36,796 nucleotides of DNA, taken from positions 1 through 36,796 of the IMG/VR virus record IMGVR_UViG_3300027801_001463; one strand, 5' to 3'. Position 1 is the first letter of the stretch. Each line of letters begins with the position of its first letter. Source of the stretch: a virus. Made by a program: the position numbers and the translations under genes. Positions 7,946 through 15,973 of the stretch are shown here, one piece after another. The notes under the pieces were generated by a model. That model saw nothing but the letters and a program-made list of their open reading frames with translations, was not told the DNA's origin and did not search any database.

Positions 7946-8233
7946 TTACAACTCTAGTTTTTCACCCTTTGTAAGAACAAACACTTCAAAATCATCACAT
8001 CTAAACAACTTGTTCAATCGTTGTGCTAGGTTGATTGCGTGTCCTGGGTTACTGAATGATACTTTCTTGTATTTTGGTCCAGGAAAGTTAACCAATGAAT
8101 TTAGGCTTCGCAAGTTTATTGCTACTCCTTTATAGAATACGGAATATACTGCTGTCGCCTTGAGGACTTGCTCACTGCGATAAGTTTGATTATCCGTGTG
8201 TTCCAAGATTATCGTGGGTTTTGGTCTAGCCAT
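7946..8233 (-). CDS. Conserved T4-like marine phage protein
   Basis: 95 residues. The blocks MARPKPTIILEHTD, LRSLNSLVNFPGPKYKKVSF and NPGHAINLAQRLNKLF match, from memory, a small protein widespread in T4-like marine phages that has no assigned function. It is basic and soluble with mixed alpha/beta structure. It has a late-type promoter (8263-8270) 30 nt upstream and couples to the GTG-start gene that follows. Confidence 0.7.
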   Translation of the reverse strand: MARPKPTIILEHTDNQTYRSEQVLKATAVYSVFYKGVAINLRSLNSLVNFPGPKYKKVSFSNPGHAINLAQRLNKLFRCDDFEVFVLTKGEKLEL

Positions 8234-8262
8234 TATAGTATCCTAATTATTGGTTATACTCT

Positions 8263-8270
8263 TATTTATC
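8263..8270 (-). promoter_or_regulatory. Late-type promoter element GATAAATA
   Basis: Minus-strand GATAAATA, one base from the T4 late consensus TATAAATA, 30 nt upstream of ATG 8233. Confidence 0.45.
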
Positions 8271-8332
8271 ATATTTCACCTATAACATACGTATATAATG
8301 CACTTTAAACCAAGTTATTTTAGCAAATTTTT

Positions 8333-8340
8333 AATAAATA
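8333..8340 (+). promoter_or_regulatory. Late-type promoter element AATAAATA
   Basis: Plus-strand AATAAATA followed by C, 23 nt upstream of ATG 8364; it fits the NATAAATAC pattern seen on the minus strand and is the only promoter candidate for the only plus-strand gene. Confidence 0.45.
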
Positions 8341-8363
8341 CAGAAAGAGAGTGAGGTTACAAC

Positions 8364-8846
8364 ATGGTCGACCCAATCACAGCAATCGCTACCGCAACCG
8401 CGGCATTTAATACAATCAAAAAAGGTTTCCAAATGGGACGTGATATCGAAGGCATGGCTGGAGATTTAGGTCGCTGGATGGGAGCAGTTTCGGATATCAG
8501 TAAAGCAGATGAAATGAATAAAAAACCTCCATTATTCAAAAAACTATTTGCCGCAGGTAGTATTGAAGAGGAGGCAATGACCGTCTTTATGGCTAAGAAA
8601 AAGGCAGAAGATATGCGTGAACAACTTAGAGAGATTATCTCAGTAACACGTGGACCTAGTGCTTGGAAAGAGTTGCTACATACAGAGGCTGATATTAGAA
8701 AACGAAGACAAGCCGCTATCTATGACCAAGAAGAAAGGCAAAAGAAGTTTTTTGAAATCATTGCAATTAGTGTTACAGTTATAGTTGCTGTTGGTATATT
8801 GGGATTTGTTCTATATTTGATAGGGCTAGGACAAGGTACCTGGTAA
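8364..8846 (+). CDS. Conserved phage protein with C-terminal membrane anchor
   Basis: 160 residues and the only plus-strand gene in the window. A GAGG ribosome binding site lies 7 nt before the ATG. The N-terminal ~130 residues are charged and helical, with MVDPITAIATATAAFNTIKKG and a Lys/Glu-rich coil (residues 72-130). Residues ~135-155 form a hydrophobic transmembrane helix at the C-terminus, so this is probably a tail-anchored protein. Similar proteins occur in T4-like marine phages without known function; a virion or membrane role is possible. It converges on the SDR-like gene with only 2 nt between stop codons and no terminator. Confidence 0.7.
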   Translation: MVDPITAIATATAAFNTIKKGFQMGRDIEGMAGDLGRWMGAVSDISKADEMNKKPPLFKKLFAAGSIEEEAMTVFMAKKKAEDMREQLREIISVTRGPSAWKELLHTEADIRKRRQAAIYDQEERQKKFFEIIAISVTVIVAVGILGFVLYLIGLGQGTW

Positions 8847-8848
8847 TA

Positions 8849-9541
8849 TCATTGGCTGAGTTTGGTAGCATACCACATATCCCATCTCAAACAATATATT
8901 CTGTTCCATTGTTCATCATCCCAAGGTGCGTATAACATCTCTGATATTGTCGTTGCATAATCGACCATATTTTCGGTATCAAGACCTGCGGGATTCACAC
9001 CTAGAACTCTACAAGTTGGACTAATATTAGAAATAAATGCCTGTTGCTGTGCCAATCGAGCAGTAGCATATTTAAAGGCGGAGTTTGTGAGCAGTCCACC
9101 TGATTTATTCAAAAAAATGTTTTGTGGATTGGTACTAGATGGTAGATGCGACTTATGGTCATAAGCATTAGTATTACCAAATGTACTGGTTGTATAACAA
9201 ACTCTGACAGGTATCTTCATTCTATTCAACTCTACAAGTAATTTAAACATGAAGAACACAACAGGACTAAAATCCATGAAAAACTCTTTAAATTTATCTA
9301 GGGACTCATGCAATTCTTCATTGTTATGGGCGTCTTGGTTCAAATAAACATTGAAAACAATATTCAAAGGAGTTTTTGTATCCATCTTAAGTCCATTAAA
9401 GTAGTTGCCAACGTGGTCATTTATAAAAGACTGTACATCGTTATAATCTATGTTATCTCTGCCGAAACAAACAGGGTTATCTAACTTTTTTATAATCTCT
9501 CTACTAAAAGCAGATGACTTTCCAAACATCCAAGTTGTCAC
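8849..9541 (-). CDS. Degenerate short-chain dehydrogenase-like protein
   Basis: 230 residues. The pattern of an SDR Rossmann protein is visible but worn: the N-terminal WMFGKSSAFSREII replaces the glycine-rich cofactor loop, a strand plus Thr/Ser cluster VRVCYTTSTFG stands where the catalytic Ser strand is expected, Y158 and R162 (YATAR) stand where YxxxK is expected, and NPAGLDTENM resembles the PG-x-x-x-T loop. With Lys changed to Arg and a poor glycine motif, it may bind a nucleotide without classic activity. It overlaps the SGNH-like gene by 4 nt (ATGA) and is last in its operon. Confidence 0.5.
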   Translation of the reverse strand: MTTWMFGKSSAFSREIIKKLDNPVCFGRDNIDYNDVQSFINDHVGNYFNGLKMDTKTPLNIVFNVYLNQDAHNNEELHESLDKFKEFFMDFSPVVFFMFKLLVELNRMKIPVRVCYTTSTFGNTNAYDHKSHLPSSTNPQNIFLNKSGGLLTNSAFKYATARLAQQQAFISNISPTCRVLGVNPAGLDTENMVDYATTISEMLYAPWDDEQWNRIYCLRWDMWYATKLSQ

Positions 9542-10245
9542 ATCTCATTCCTCTTTATATATCCTGATTCTTCTAATGATTTTGGCACAGTAAAGTATTC
9601 TTTTGCATTGCTAGAATTTAATATATTATGAATATCAAATCCATTATCAAAGTAATCTTTTATATATCCTGCAAGTTCTCTATTCTGTGGTACAGTCAGA
9701 TGACATATTCTCATAGTTAGTGATTCTTGATAGTGTTCCCACCAACGGACCGTTGGTCTACCTAAGTGGCTTACATGTACCAGTTCATAGATATCTAATA
9801 ATAATATATTTTTGTGTGAACGAAGAACATCATTTTTCATTGCTTGAGCCATACAATCCCAAGAATCAGGATACATTGCCGTTATGTATTCTTGGTATTT
9901 TAGAATTTTTTCATCTAAGGAACTTAAAGTATCAGTGTTCTCATAAGAAGAATAAGTTTTATAAGTATTGACAGCACGTGAACCATCATAATCGCGGCCA
10001 TTCCATAGTAGTTCTTTATTAGTTTTCTTATCTATGAAGTGCAGTCTACGTGGCTCGGTAGCGATGAATATAACTTTAGAGTACTTACTTAAATCTTTCT
10101 TACAGAGTAAGTCATAACTGTAAGGAATAGATGAGCCACTTATAGCAAAGTTTTCAAATTCTTCATTGTATAGTTCAGATAATATAGTGGGCCATCCAGG
10201 AGTATCAAACTCGTGTGCATAACTATCACCGAATATACCAATCAT
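9538..10245 (-). CDS. SGNH/GDSL-like hydrolase family protein
   Basis: 235 residues. The N-terminal IGIFGDSYAHEF carries the GDS block with Ser8 as the presumed nucleophile, followed by FAISGSSIPYSYD, which resembles block II (Gly). The third block (GxND) is not clear, and a late ICHLTVPQNRELAG may supply the histidine. SGNH enzymes remove or transfer acyl or acetyl groups, often on sugars. It sits between a 62-residue protein (TAATG junction) and the SDR-like gene, in an operon that also encodes a phosphomannomutase-like HAD, so glycan work is a reasonable guess. Confidence 0.6.
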   Translation of the reverse strand: MIGIFGDSYAHEFDTPGWPTILSELYNEEFENFAISGSSIPYSYDLLCKKDLSKYSKVIFIATEPRRLHFIDKKTNKELLWNGRDYDGSRAVNTYKTYSSYENTDTLSSLDEKILKYQEYITAMYPDSWDCMAQAMKNDVLRSHKNILLLDIYELVHVSHLGRPTVRWWEHYQESLTMRICHLTVPQNRELAGYIKDYFDNGFDIHNILNSSNAKEYFTVPKSLEESGYIKRNEM

Positions 10246-10433
10246 TATTCAAATGTTCCGCCATCAAAAACTTTACTTTCAGTGTTATCAATCTTTTTGA
10301 GTTCTAGCAATAGCAAAGCAATATCACTTTGAATATCAAGTGCTTCTTTCATGGGTAGAGTTACCTTATTGTCACCTCTAAGATTTGCTCGTTTGATTGT
10401 TGCTAGTAAATCTTTTAAACTTTTATAATCCAT
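10245..10433 (-). CDS. Small helical conserved phage protein
   Basis: 62 residues, predicted mostly helical (LKDLLATIKRANLRG and IALLLLELKKIDN). Its start overlaps the preceding gene by 11 nt and its stop overlaps the SGNH gene start by one base, so it is co-translated. No domain recognised. Confidence 0.65.
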   Translation of the reverse strand: MDYKSLKDLLATIKRANLRGDNKVTLPMKEALDIQSDIALLLLELKKIDNTESKVFDGGTFE

Positions 10434-10965
10434 CTCGTTTGTTCGCCAATAATGTTTCAGTTTGCATTTCAGATTTCGTCTTAAATGGTCCTATGAAATC
10501 ACATGTATTTAGTGTGTCCAGTTTACCACCATAAAACCATCGCCAGTCACTAGGAAATCTTACTGCGTAGTATCCAGCGGCATATCGTACTTTACTTGTT
10601 TCACTCTTGGTATAAGTTGGTATTTGTTTATCTTTCAACTCTATAGTTTCAGCGTTATATACTACATGTTTAGAGGCATAGCCATCGATTTCTTCTGATG
10701 AAGTATTCCACCCACCACGAGGTCCAACTTTGTTTTCATCAATAATTTTTACAGGACGTTCTTTTGGGTGTAGTATCTTTTCACCGAAATGAGATGTAAG
10801 TTCAGATAACGACATATGTTCATTTAGTATGGCATCAGACAAATCTGATTGTTTTATATTCAATTCAAAATCATCAGACGAGCAACATCGTATTGTTCCT
10901 ATTTTGACTCCTGAATTCTCCATAATCCAAAACTTATCTTTAACTATTTCTTTAGTGTATATCAT
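10423..10965 (-). CDS. Conserved phage hypothetical protein
   Basis: 180 residues, soluble. The C-terminal third has blocks RYAAGYYAVRF, TLNTCDFIGPFKTKSEM that recur, from memory, in hypothetical proteins of T4-like marine phages. There is no catalytic motif I can name. It overlaps the HAD gene by 4 nt and the next gene by 11 nt. Confidence 0.65.
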   Translation of the reverse strand: MIYTKEIVKDKFWIMENSGVKIGTIRCCSSDDFELNIKQSDLSDAILNEHMSLSELTSHFGEKILHPKERPVKIIDENKVGPRGGWNTSSEEIDGYASKHVVYNAETIELKDKQIPTYTKSETSKVRYAAGYYAVRFPSDWRWFYGGKLDTLNTCDFIGPFKTKSEMQTETLLANKRDGL

Positions 10966-11681
10966 TTAAATCTTTTCAGTATTTTCCAAGTTTCTTTCCA
11001 GTTCTTTACATTATGGCACTCGGTGTATCTATATGGTCCATATTCAATAACTTGAGCAATACCATAATCATTGCCACCAGGCTGTATGTTATCACCAAAG
11101 AATATCAGACTATCTTGGAATGTAAAATCTTTTAATATCTGTGCCTTATCTTTGCCTATTTCAATAATATCTAACCCAGTTTCGCCGGCTACCTGCGATA
11201 TAATGCCATATTTCTTAGAAAACTTCTTATTAAATTCATCAGAAATCGTTTGTCTTTCTTTAGATAGTGTATCAAACTCTACATATTTCTTTCGTTGAAC
11301 TCTGTTGGCATTTCTACCAACAACACTAAAGTTTAATAATCCTGGTCTTGATTCAAAATGATTTCCAGTAGCAATATCAAAATCACTACTAATAGATTTC
11401 TTCAGTAAGAAGGCATGTGCCTCACGTGGTAATTCTAAACATTTAGTATTGAATACACATACACCATTCTTATGTTTAGTATTGCCCGAAGAGTTATATA
11501 CACATTCAACTTTTTTGAATAGTTCTTTACCTATCTGTTCTTCAGTTTTAGACATATCACTGCCTGTAACTAAGTATACATTATTCCATCTAGCAAACTC
11601 TAAGAACCATTGGCGAAAATCTTCGTCAATTCTTGCTCTACTTGGAGTGAGTGTACCATCTACATCAAATATATAATTCAT
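10962..11681 (-). CDS. HAD phosphatase, eukaryotic-type phosphomannomutase-like
   Basis: 239 residues. The HAD nucleophile motif is at the N-terminus, FDVDGTLTPSR (Asp6, Asp8). The middle has FESRPGLLNFSVVGRNANR, and the end has IFFGDNIQPGGNDYGIA. This combination (R-x-G-x-LN-S-GR followed by FFGD-PGGNDY) is that of the eukaryotic alpha-phosphomannomutase branch of HAD-IIB proteins, which interconvert mannose-6-phosphate and mannose-1-phosphate. The length fits (about 245-260 in the family). Some phage members may be plain phosphatases. Neighbours with SGNH and SDR folds suggest sugar or glycan metabolism. Its start overlaps the stop of the 5' nuclease gene by 1 nt. Confidence 0.75.
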   Translation of the reverse strand: MNYIFDVDGTLTPSRARIDEDFRQWFLEFARWNNVYLVTGSDMSKTEEQIGKELFKKVECVYNSSGNTKHKNGVCVFNTKCLELPREAHAFLLKKSISSDFDIATGNHFESRPGLLNFSVVGRNANRVQRKKYVEFDTLSKERQTISDEFNKKFSKKYGIISQVAGETGLDIIEIGKDKAQILKDFTFQDSLIFFGDNIQPGGNDYGIAQVIEYGPYRYTECHNVKNWKETWKILKRFK

Positions 11682-12679
11682 TAAGATGGATATGGATTAT
11701 TAAGTATGGATGCCAGTTCATCAGGTGACTTGGCAAGATTTTGTAAATCATGTATGCCACAGAACTTTAGAAAATTCATACCAACACCAGTCTTACTTTT
11801 TGGTATACTATTTTCTGCAATAGTTTCTATGAACTTTACTTTTAAGTCCATAGGTTGTGCAGTTAAGTCAACTAGTTTTACGTTGCGTTCATAATCATCA
11901 CGTACTGTATGCTCTACCCCATTATGGTCAGTCCAGCGTTGTAACATGAAGTTATTCCAATTGAAACCACCAGTCTCTTTGTCTGCAAATGCTTCCATCA
12001 TACCTATTTTGTTCTTGGTACCTTTCTTACGACAACCGGGATATGCACTAAAGATATTATCTGATGTATCACCACGGACACACTTCTCAAACAATGCCCA
12101 CTCTGGGTGAACTTTTTCTTTAATTTCACCAGTCTTCTTCTCTTTTATAGGAGTCATGTTCTTATCATCTTTAAAGAAACCATCTTTAGTAATGATACGA
12201 TTCTGAACACCATCATACATAGTTACGTTGTCTGTAATTAATTGAAAGTAGTCACTATCACTTGATATGATAATATGATTATCATTTGGATGTGCCGCAA
12301 TAAACAAAGCAATCATATCATCTGCTTCTGCTTCAGAGTTTTTTAACATGGTTACGTTTGTTTTTTCATCTAAGAAGTTTACCATATCATCATACGATTG
12401 AAACATGATTTGGTCTTCTTCTTGTTCTCTCGTACTCTTGGCCATTCTAGCGACAACACGATTCTTCTTATATGGTTCATAGAAGTCTTTACGCCAACTG
12501 CGACCTTCTAAGCAGAATACGGCATGGTCTGCATTGAATTTGTTGTAACAGAGTTTAACACTACTAAGCATAATATGATATGCCATACCAATTTTCATAT
12601 CAATGTTAGCACCACGCATTGCTACATGCTTTGCACGATGATACATATTAAATGAATCGACTAAGATGAATGTACTCAT
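11681..12679 (-). CDS. rnh: 5'-3' exonuclease / RNase H (FEN family)
   Basis: 332 residues from ATG 12679. The open frame extends to 12721, but the promoter at 12710-12738 places the transcript start near 12703, and a GTGAGGA site precedes 12679. It is a metal-dependent FEN-fold nuclease like T4 RNase H, which removes RNA primers from Okazaki fragments. Acidic residues are spread as expected: ILVDSFNMYHRA (Asp8), the E-A-E-A-D-D cluster in NSEAEADDMIALF, IISSDSDYFQL, and RGDTSDNIF with the helix-three-turn region. It heads an operon of six genes that are otherwise not replication genes. Confidence 0.88.
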   Translation of the reverse strand: MSTFILVDSFNMYHRAKHVAMRGANIDMKIGMAYHIMLSSVKLCYNKFNADHAVFCLEGRSWRKDFYEPYKKNRVVARMAKSTREQEEDQIMFQSYDDMVNFLDEKTNVTMLKNSEAEADDMIALFIAAHPNDNHIIISSDSDYFQLITDNVTMYDGVQNRIITKDGFFKDDKNMTPIKEKKTGEIKEKVHPEWALFEKCVRGDTSDNIFSAYPGCRKKGTKNKIGMMEAFADKETGGFNWNNFMLQRWTDHNGVEHTVRDDYERNVKLVDLTAQPMDLKVKFIETIAENSIPKSKTGVGMNFLKFCGIHDLQNLAKSPDELASILNNPYPS

Positions 12680-12709
12680 GTATTCCTCACTTTTGATAAT
12701 GTTAATACT

Positions 12710-12738
12710 ATTATAACACAATTAGTGCTTTTGGTCAA
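12710..12738 (-). promoter_or_regulatory. sigma70-type promoter of the 5' nuclease operon
   Basis: TTGACC (12733-12738), 17-bp spacer, TATAAT (12710-12715), preceded by TTAAAAC; AAAACTTGAC family. Confidence 0.75.
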
Positions 12739-12741
12739 GTT

Positions 12742-13209
12742 TTAAGAATACTCCGAGGTATCTTTATCAGTCTTGACTTTACTAATGATTAAACCATCTT
12801 TGCTGTCAGGAAATACACTTTTTCTAACGCCATCATCGTCTTCTAAATCATTCAGTACGATATTCTTACATAAATCACTGAACCAATTGTCTACGATTTG
12901 GTCTGGTTCTAACCCATCATACCCAGCCTTCGCTAAGTATTCTACAAAGTTTTCATTAAAATCTAACTCAAAGAATCCTTGTCCTGGTGAGTTTTCATCA
13001 AGTTCCATACCAACAACTCTGACATACTCTTTGCCTTTATGAGTTGCCATATTCTTGTCGTATTCGTGTTGGTCTATATGACCGTACTTGAGATTAATCT
13101 CTTCAAGTGCAATTGCCTGTTCTTTTTCAGTTGTGATTTTTCTTGCAATCGCTCTTTCTTTTTCTTCTGGCGTACCAAACCAAGAAGTTGGATTTAGTGT
13201 TTTACTCAT
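12742..13209 (-). CDS. Conserved T4-like marine phage protein
   Basis: 155 residues, acidic and soluble. NPTSWFGTPEEKERAIARK, EEINLKYGHIDQHEYDKN and a late WFSDLCKNIVLND recall a family of marine T4-like phage proteins of unknown function. A ribosome binding site (AGGAGAAATT) precedes the ATG. It is last in the clamp-DUF465-apt-metK series, 41 nt downstream of metK, and is followed by the 5' nuclease promoter without a clear terminator. Confidence 0.65.
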   Translation of the reverse strand: MSKTLNPTSWFGTPEEKERAIARKITTEKEQAIALEEINLKYGHIDQHEYDKNMATHKGKEYVRVVGMELDENSPGQGFFELDFNENFVEYLAKAGYDGLEPDQIVDNWFSDLCKNIVLNDLEDDDGVRKSVFPDSKDGLIISKVKTDKDTSEYS

Positions 13210-13250
13210 AATTTCTCCTTTTCATATTCAGTTTTACCATTAGCCTTCTT

Positions 13251-14342
13251 CTACCATCCAATTTTCTCCCATGGAACATCTTTGTCGCCAAAGTGTCCGT
13301 ATGTACAGTTTTCACTATACTTGTTAAAATTAAATAAGTCAAATCTATCAATAATTCCTTTAGGACTCAAATCAATATTCTCTTTAATAAACTTCTCAAT
13401 ACTCTTACTGTAACCGTTTGACTCAACATAGATACTCGTAGGTTGTTTAACACCAATTGCATAACTTAATTGAATGTTACACCAATCTGCCATGTTGTCT
13501 GCTACTACATTCTTGGCTAACCAACGTGCCATATAAGCGGCACTTCTATCTACTTTAGTCGGGTCTTTTCCACTAAATGCACCACCGCCGTGAGGAGCAA
13601 AGCCACCATAAGTGTCCACGATAATCTTTCGCCCAGTAAGTCCAGTGTCACCATCAGGTCCGCCAATAACAAAATTACCAGTAGGGTTAAGATGGAATAC
13701 AGTATTGTCGTCAATTAAATCTCCTAATACTTCAGTTGCTGCCGTTTTGGCAAGATTTCTTGCTGATTCGATATTACCTTCTTCAGTGTGTTGAGTACTT
13801 ACAACAACTTGGTCAACACGAGTTGGTATACCGCCTATGTACTGCATACTAATCTGTGATTTAGCATCTGGACCTAATACTCCAGGAACAGAATAATTAA
13901 TTACTTTTAGATGTTTTAATACTTCATGTGCATAATAAATTGGTGCTGGTAAGTAAGCATCGTTATCGCTACATGCATACCCAAACATTAGTCCTTGGTC
14001 GCCTGCACCAAAATCATCGGTGCCTAATCCAATATCACCACTTTGTGCATGAATTTCATTATAAACCTTTAGTCTTTCCCAGTGAAATCCATCTTGCTCG
14101 TAACCAATTTCTTTAACTTTTCTACGAATGATATCATCCACTTCTTCTTTAGAAACATTGAAGTTCTTCACTTCACCCGCTACAGTAACCATGTTAGTAG
14201 TTACCAATGTTTCAATTGCAACACGAGATGTTTCATCGCCTGCCTTAAGTCCTGCGTCTACTAATGCATCACTAATCTGGTCAGAAACTTTATCTGGGTG
14301 ACCATCGCTCACACTTTCGCTTGTAAAAATATAGTTATTCAT
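13251..14342 (-). CDS. metK: S-adenosylmethionine synthetase
   Basis: 363 residues (bacterial enzymes are about 380). It makes SAM from methionine and ATP. The motifs are intact: SESVSDGHPDKVSDQ (His15, Asp17), GAGDQGLMFGYA, GGPDGDTGLTGRKIIVDTYG, and GGGAFSGKDPTKVDRSAAY. It follows apt by 12 nt and belongs to the clamp-DUF465-apt-metK group. In this phage SAM is needed by the methyltransferase-like protein (15974-16546) and the radical SAM enzyme (22121-23389), so the gene probably secures SAM during infection. Confidence 0.96.
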   Translation of the reverse strand: MNNYIFTSESVSDGHPDKVSDQISDALVDAGLKAGDETSRVAIETLVTTNMVTVAGEVKNFNVSKEEVDDIIRRKVKEIGYEQDGFHWERLKVYNEIHAQSGDIGLGTDDFGAGDQGLMFGYACSDNDAYLPAPIYYAHEVLKHLKVINYSVPGVLGPDAKSQISMQYIGGIPTRVDQVVVSTQHTEEGNIESARNLAKTAATEVLGDLIDDNTVFHLNPTGNFVIGGPDGDTGLTGRKIIVDTYGGFAPHGGGAFSGKDPTKVDRSAAYMARWLAKNVVADNMADWCNIQLSYAIGVKQPTSIYVESNGYSKSIEKFIKENIDLSPKGIIDRFDLFNFNKYSENCTYGHFGDKDVPWEKIGW

Positions 14343-14354
14343 TTAAATCCTTAT

Positions 14355-14909
14355 TTACTTCTCTTGTAATATTGAGTACACATCATAGCCGGCGTTACGT
14401 AACTTAGCACCACCACCTAAAAACTCAAGTTCCATTATACTTAATATACATGAAACATTGGCATTGCTTCTCTCTATCAATTCAATAGCAGCCTCAAGTG
14501 TTCCACCTGTTGCTATAACATCGTCTATGATTAATACTTGGTCATCTTTTTTTATTGCATCAACTTGTAAATGTAGTTCGTCAGTTCCGTATTCTAGTTC
14601 ATATTCAGTAAATATTGTTTCACCTGGTAGTTTACCTTTCTTTCTAGCCATTGAGAATGGTATACCAGTCTGTGTACTTAAAGCACCAGCCATTGGAAAT
14701 CCACGAGCATCTAATCCAACTATTTTGTCAAATTTTACCCTACCTTTTGCCAAAAGATAATCATTAAACAATGACATTACATTTTTTAATCCTTGAGGTG
14801 CATTAAAAATACTTGCCATGTCTTGATAGAGAACACCAGGCCTAGGATGGTCTGGTATTACTCTAATCAAATTTTGTATAGTCTTTGGAGTTGGTTTTAT
14901 AATAGTCAC
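14355..14909 (-). CDS. apt: Adenine phosphoribosyltransferase
   Basis: 184 residues, normal length. It converts adenine and PRPP to AMP. The N-terminal DHPRPGVLYQDMASIF and the PRPP loop VLIIDDVIATGGT (125-137) are intact, with GLDARGFPMAGALS as the second family block. Its start overlaps the DUF465 gene by 4 nt (ATGA). Next to metK it would salvage adenine released from SAM by-products or from degraded host nucleic acid; this is inference from the pairing. Confidence 0.94.
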   Translation of the reverse strand: MTIIKPTPKTIQNLIRVIPDHPRPGVLYQDMASIFNAPQGLKNVMSLFNDYLLAKGRVKFDKIVGLDARGFPMAGALSTQTGIPFSMARKKGKLPGETIFTEYELEYGTDELHLQVDAIKKDDQVLIIDDVIATGGTLEAAIELIERSNANVSCILSIMELEFLGGGAKLRNAGYDVYSILQEK

Positions 14910-15115
14910 AAGTGGTCTGCTAACTCTTCTTCTAGTTTCAGAATTTCTTCTTTTAAATGTAGTTTTTTCAACTTCAATTTAGAAACAACACCATCTTCTG
15001 TACGCATTTTAAATGCAGTAACTATGCCATTGTCTAAATCTCTATGTTGTTTTTTTAAGTAGATGAGGCGTGTACGTTTTTTCTCGTCTACGGCTGGTCG
15101 TATCGGTGTAGTCAT
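14906..15115 (-). CDS. DUF465 (YdcH-like) small coiled-coil protein
   Basis: 69 residues, with a basic N-terminus and then the helical hairpin of DUF465: LKKQHRDLDNGIV, then LKLKKLHLKEEILKLEEEL. The DUF465 function is unknown. A TATAGGAGA ribosome binding site precedes ATG 15115, and a perfect late promoter element TATAAATA lies 34 nt upstream. The 3' end overlaps apt. Confidence 0.75.
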   Translation of the reverse strand: MTTPIRPAVDEKKRTRLIYLKKQHRDLDNGIVTAFKMRTEDGVVSKLKLKKLHLKEEILKLEEELADHL

Positions 15116-15148
15116 AACTCTTCTCCTATATAAGACCCCTCTCAGATG

Positions 15149-15156
15149 TATTTATA
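15149..15156 (-). promoter_or_regulatory. Late-type promoter element TATAAATA
   Basis: Exact T4 late consensus on the minus strand, in the gap between the clamp and the DUF465 gene, 34 nt before ATG 15115. Confidence 0.55.
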
Positions 15157-15159
15157 TTA

Positions 15160-15915
15160 TTAGTTACCCGCTTTTGCTGGTAAAATATACTCATACATAC
15201 CCAGTCCACTATCGACTGCAATCATCATAGCACCTTGGTCTGAAATCTTCATATTCATAGTGCTTGTGTCACTTAGTCTAAGAATAGTAAGAACTGTTGA
15301 TAATGGGAATGACCAACCAGTCTTTAGTTCACCTTCTACATTACTTGCAAAAGGAAGTTCTACTTTATCTGTTGAACTATCACCAATATAGAAAACTAAA
15401 TCACCTTTAACTGTTCTTGCAGTAAGTAACGGGTCAAATGAACCAAGAATACCTGCAAAGTATTGTAAGTCTTTGATTGCTTTTTGCGTTGGCATAATTT
15501 CTACATTCCACGCGGCACCACGAAAACTTGCTGTTTTAATTTGAGCGTCTACTAGTTCTGATACGATTACTCGATATGAACTATCAAAACCACCAGGCAT
15601 TGAGAAGTTTAGTTCAGTAGTAACATCTTCCCCATTGCGTGTTTCTGTTCCTACTTTGACATCTGCTTCAATCGAATTGCCTTCTTTGTCTTCACCAGAA
15701 TAACTAAGTAGTCCGTTTAGCACACCTAGTCTGCCAAGACCGAACTTTCCTGTGAATTCTGTAACTGGTGAGTGTAATTTACCACGTAATACAACAGTAC
15801 GGTCATCGTCCATAGCATCAATTGTGGTAATCTCTCCTTCAGTTGTCACTTTAGCCGCTTGGATGATACCTAACGAATGTGTATGTTTCACGATATCTTT
15901 TAAAATGTCACGCAT
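15160..15915 (-). CDS. 45: Sliding clamp (T4 gp45-like processivity factor)
   Basis: 251 residues, the size of phage clamps (T4 gp45 is 228). It should form the trimeric ring that tethers DNA polymerase and, in T4, also activates late transcription. The sequence is beta-rich without a catalytic motif. A central LGRLGVLNGLLSYSG and the end GMYEYILPAK match the pattern of gp45-like proteins of marine T4-like phages. It is two genes after the polymerase and has its own promoter at 15943-15972. Confidence 0.8.
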   Translation of the reverse strand: MRDILKDIVKHTHSLGIIQAAKVTTEGEITTIDAMDDDRTVVLRGKLHSPVTEFTGKFGLGRLGVLNGLLSYSGEDKEGNSIEADVKVGTETRNGEDVTTELNFSMPGGFDSSYRVIVSELVDAQIKTASFRGAAWNVEIMPTQKAIKDLQYFAGILGSFDPLLTARTVKGDLVFYIGDSSTDKVELPFASNVEGELKTGWSFPLSTVLTILRLSDTSTMNMKISDQGAMMIAVDSGLGMYEYILPAKAGN

Positions 15916-15942
15916 GTTTACTTCTCCTGTTTGATTATATTA

Positions 15943-15972
15943 ATTATAACATATTTTAATACCATTTGTCAA
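15943..15972 (-). promoter_or_regulatory. sigma70-type promoter of the clamp gene
   Basis: TTGACA (15967-15972), 18-bp spacer, TATAAT (15943-15948). The -35 lies just after the stop of the methyltransferase-like gene (15974). Confidence 0.7.
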
Positions 15973-15973
15973 C

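Noticed and set aside
12680-12721. Longer N-terminus for the 5' nuclease
   Set aside because: It starts upstream of the predicted transcript start and has no ribosome binding site; the FEN N-terminal strand begins right after ATG 12679.
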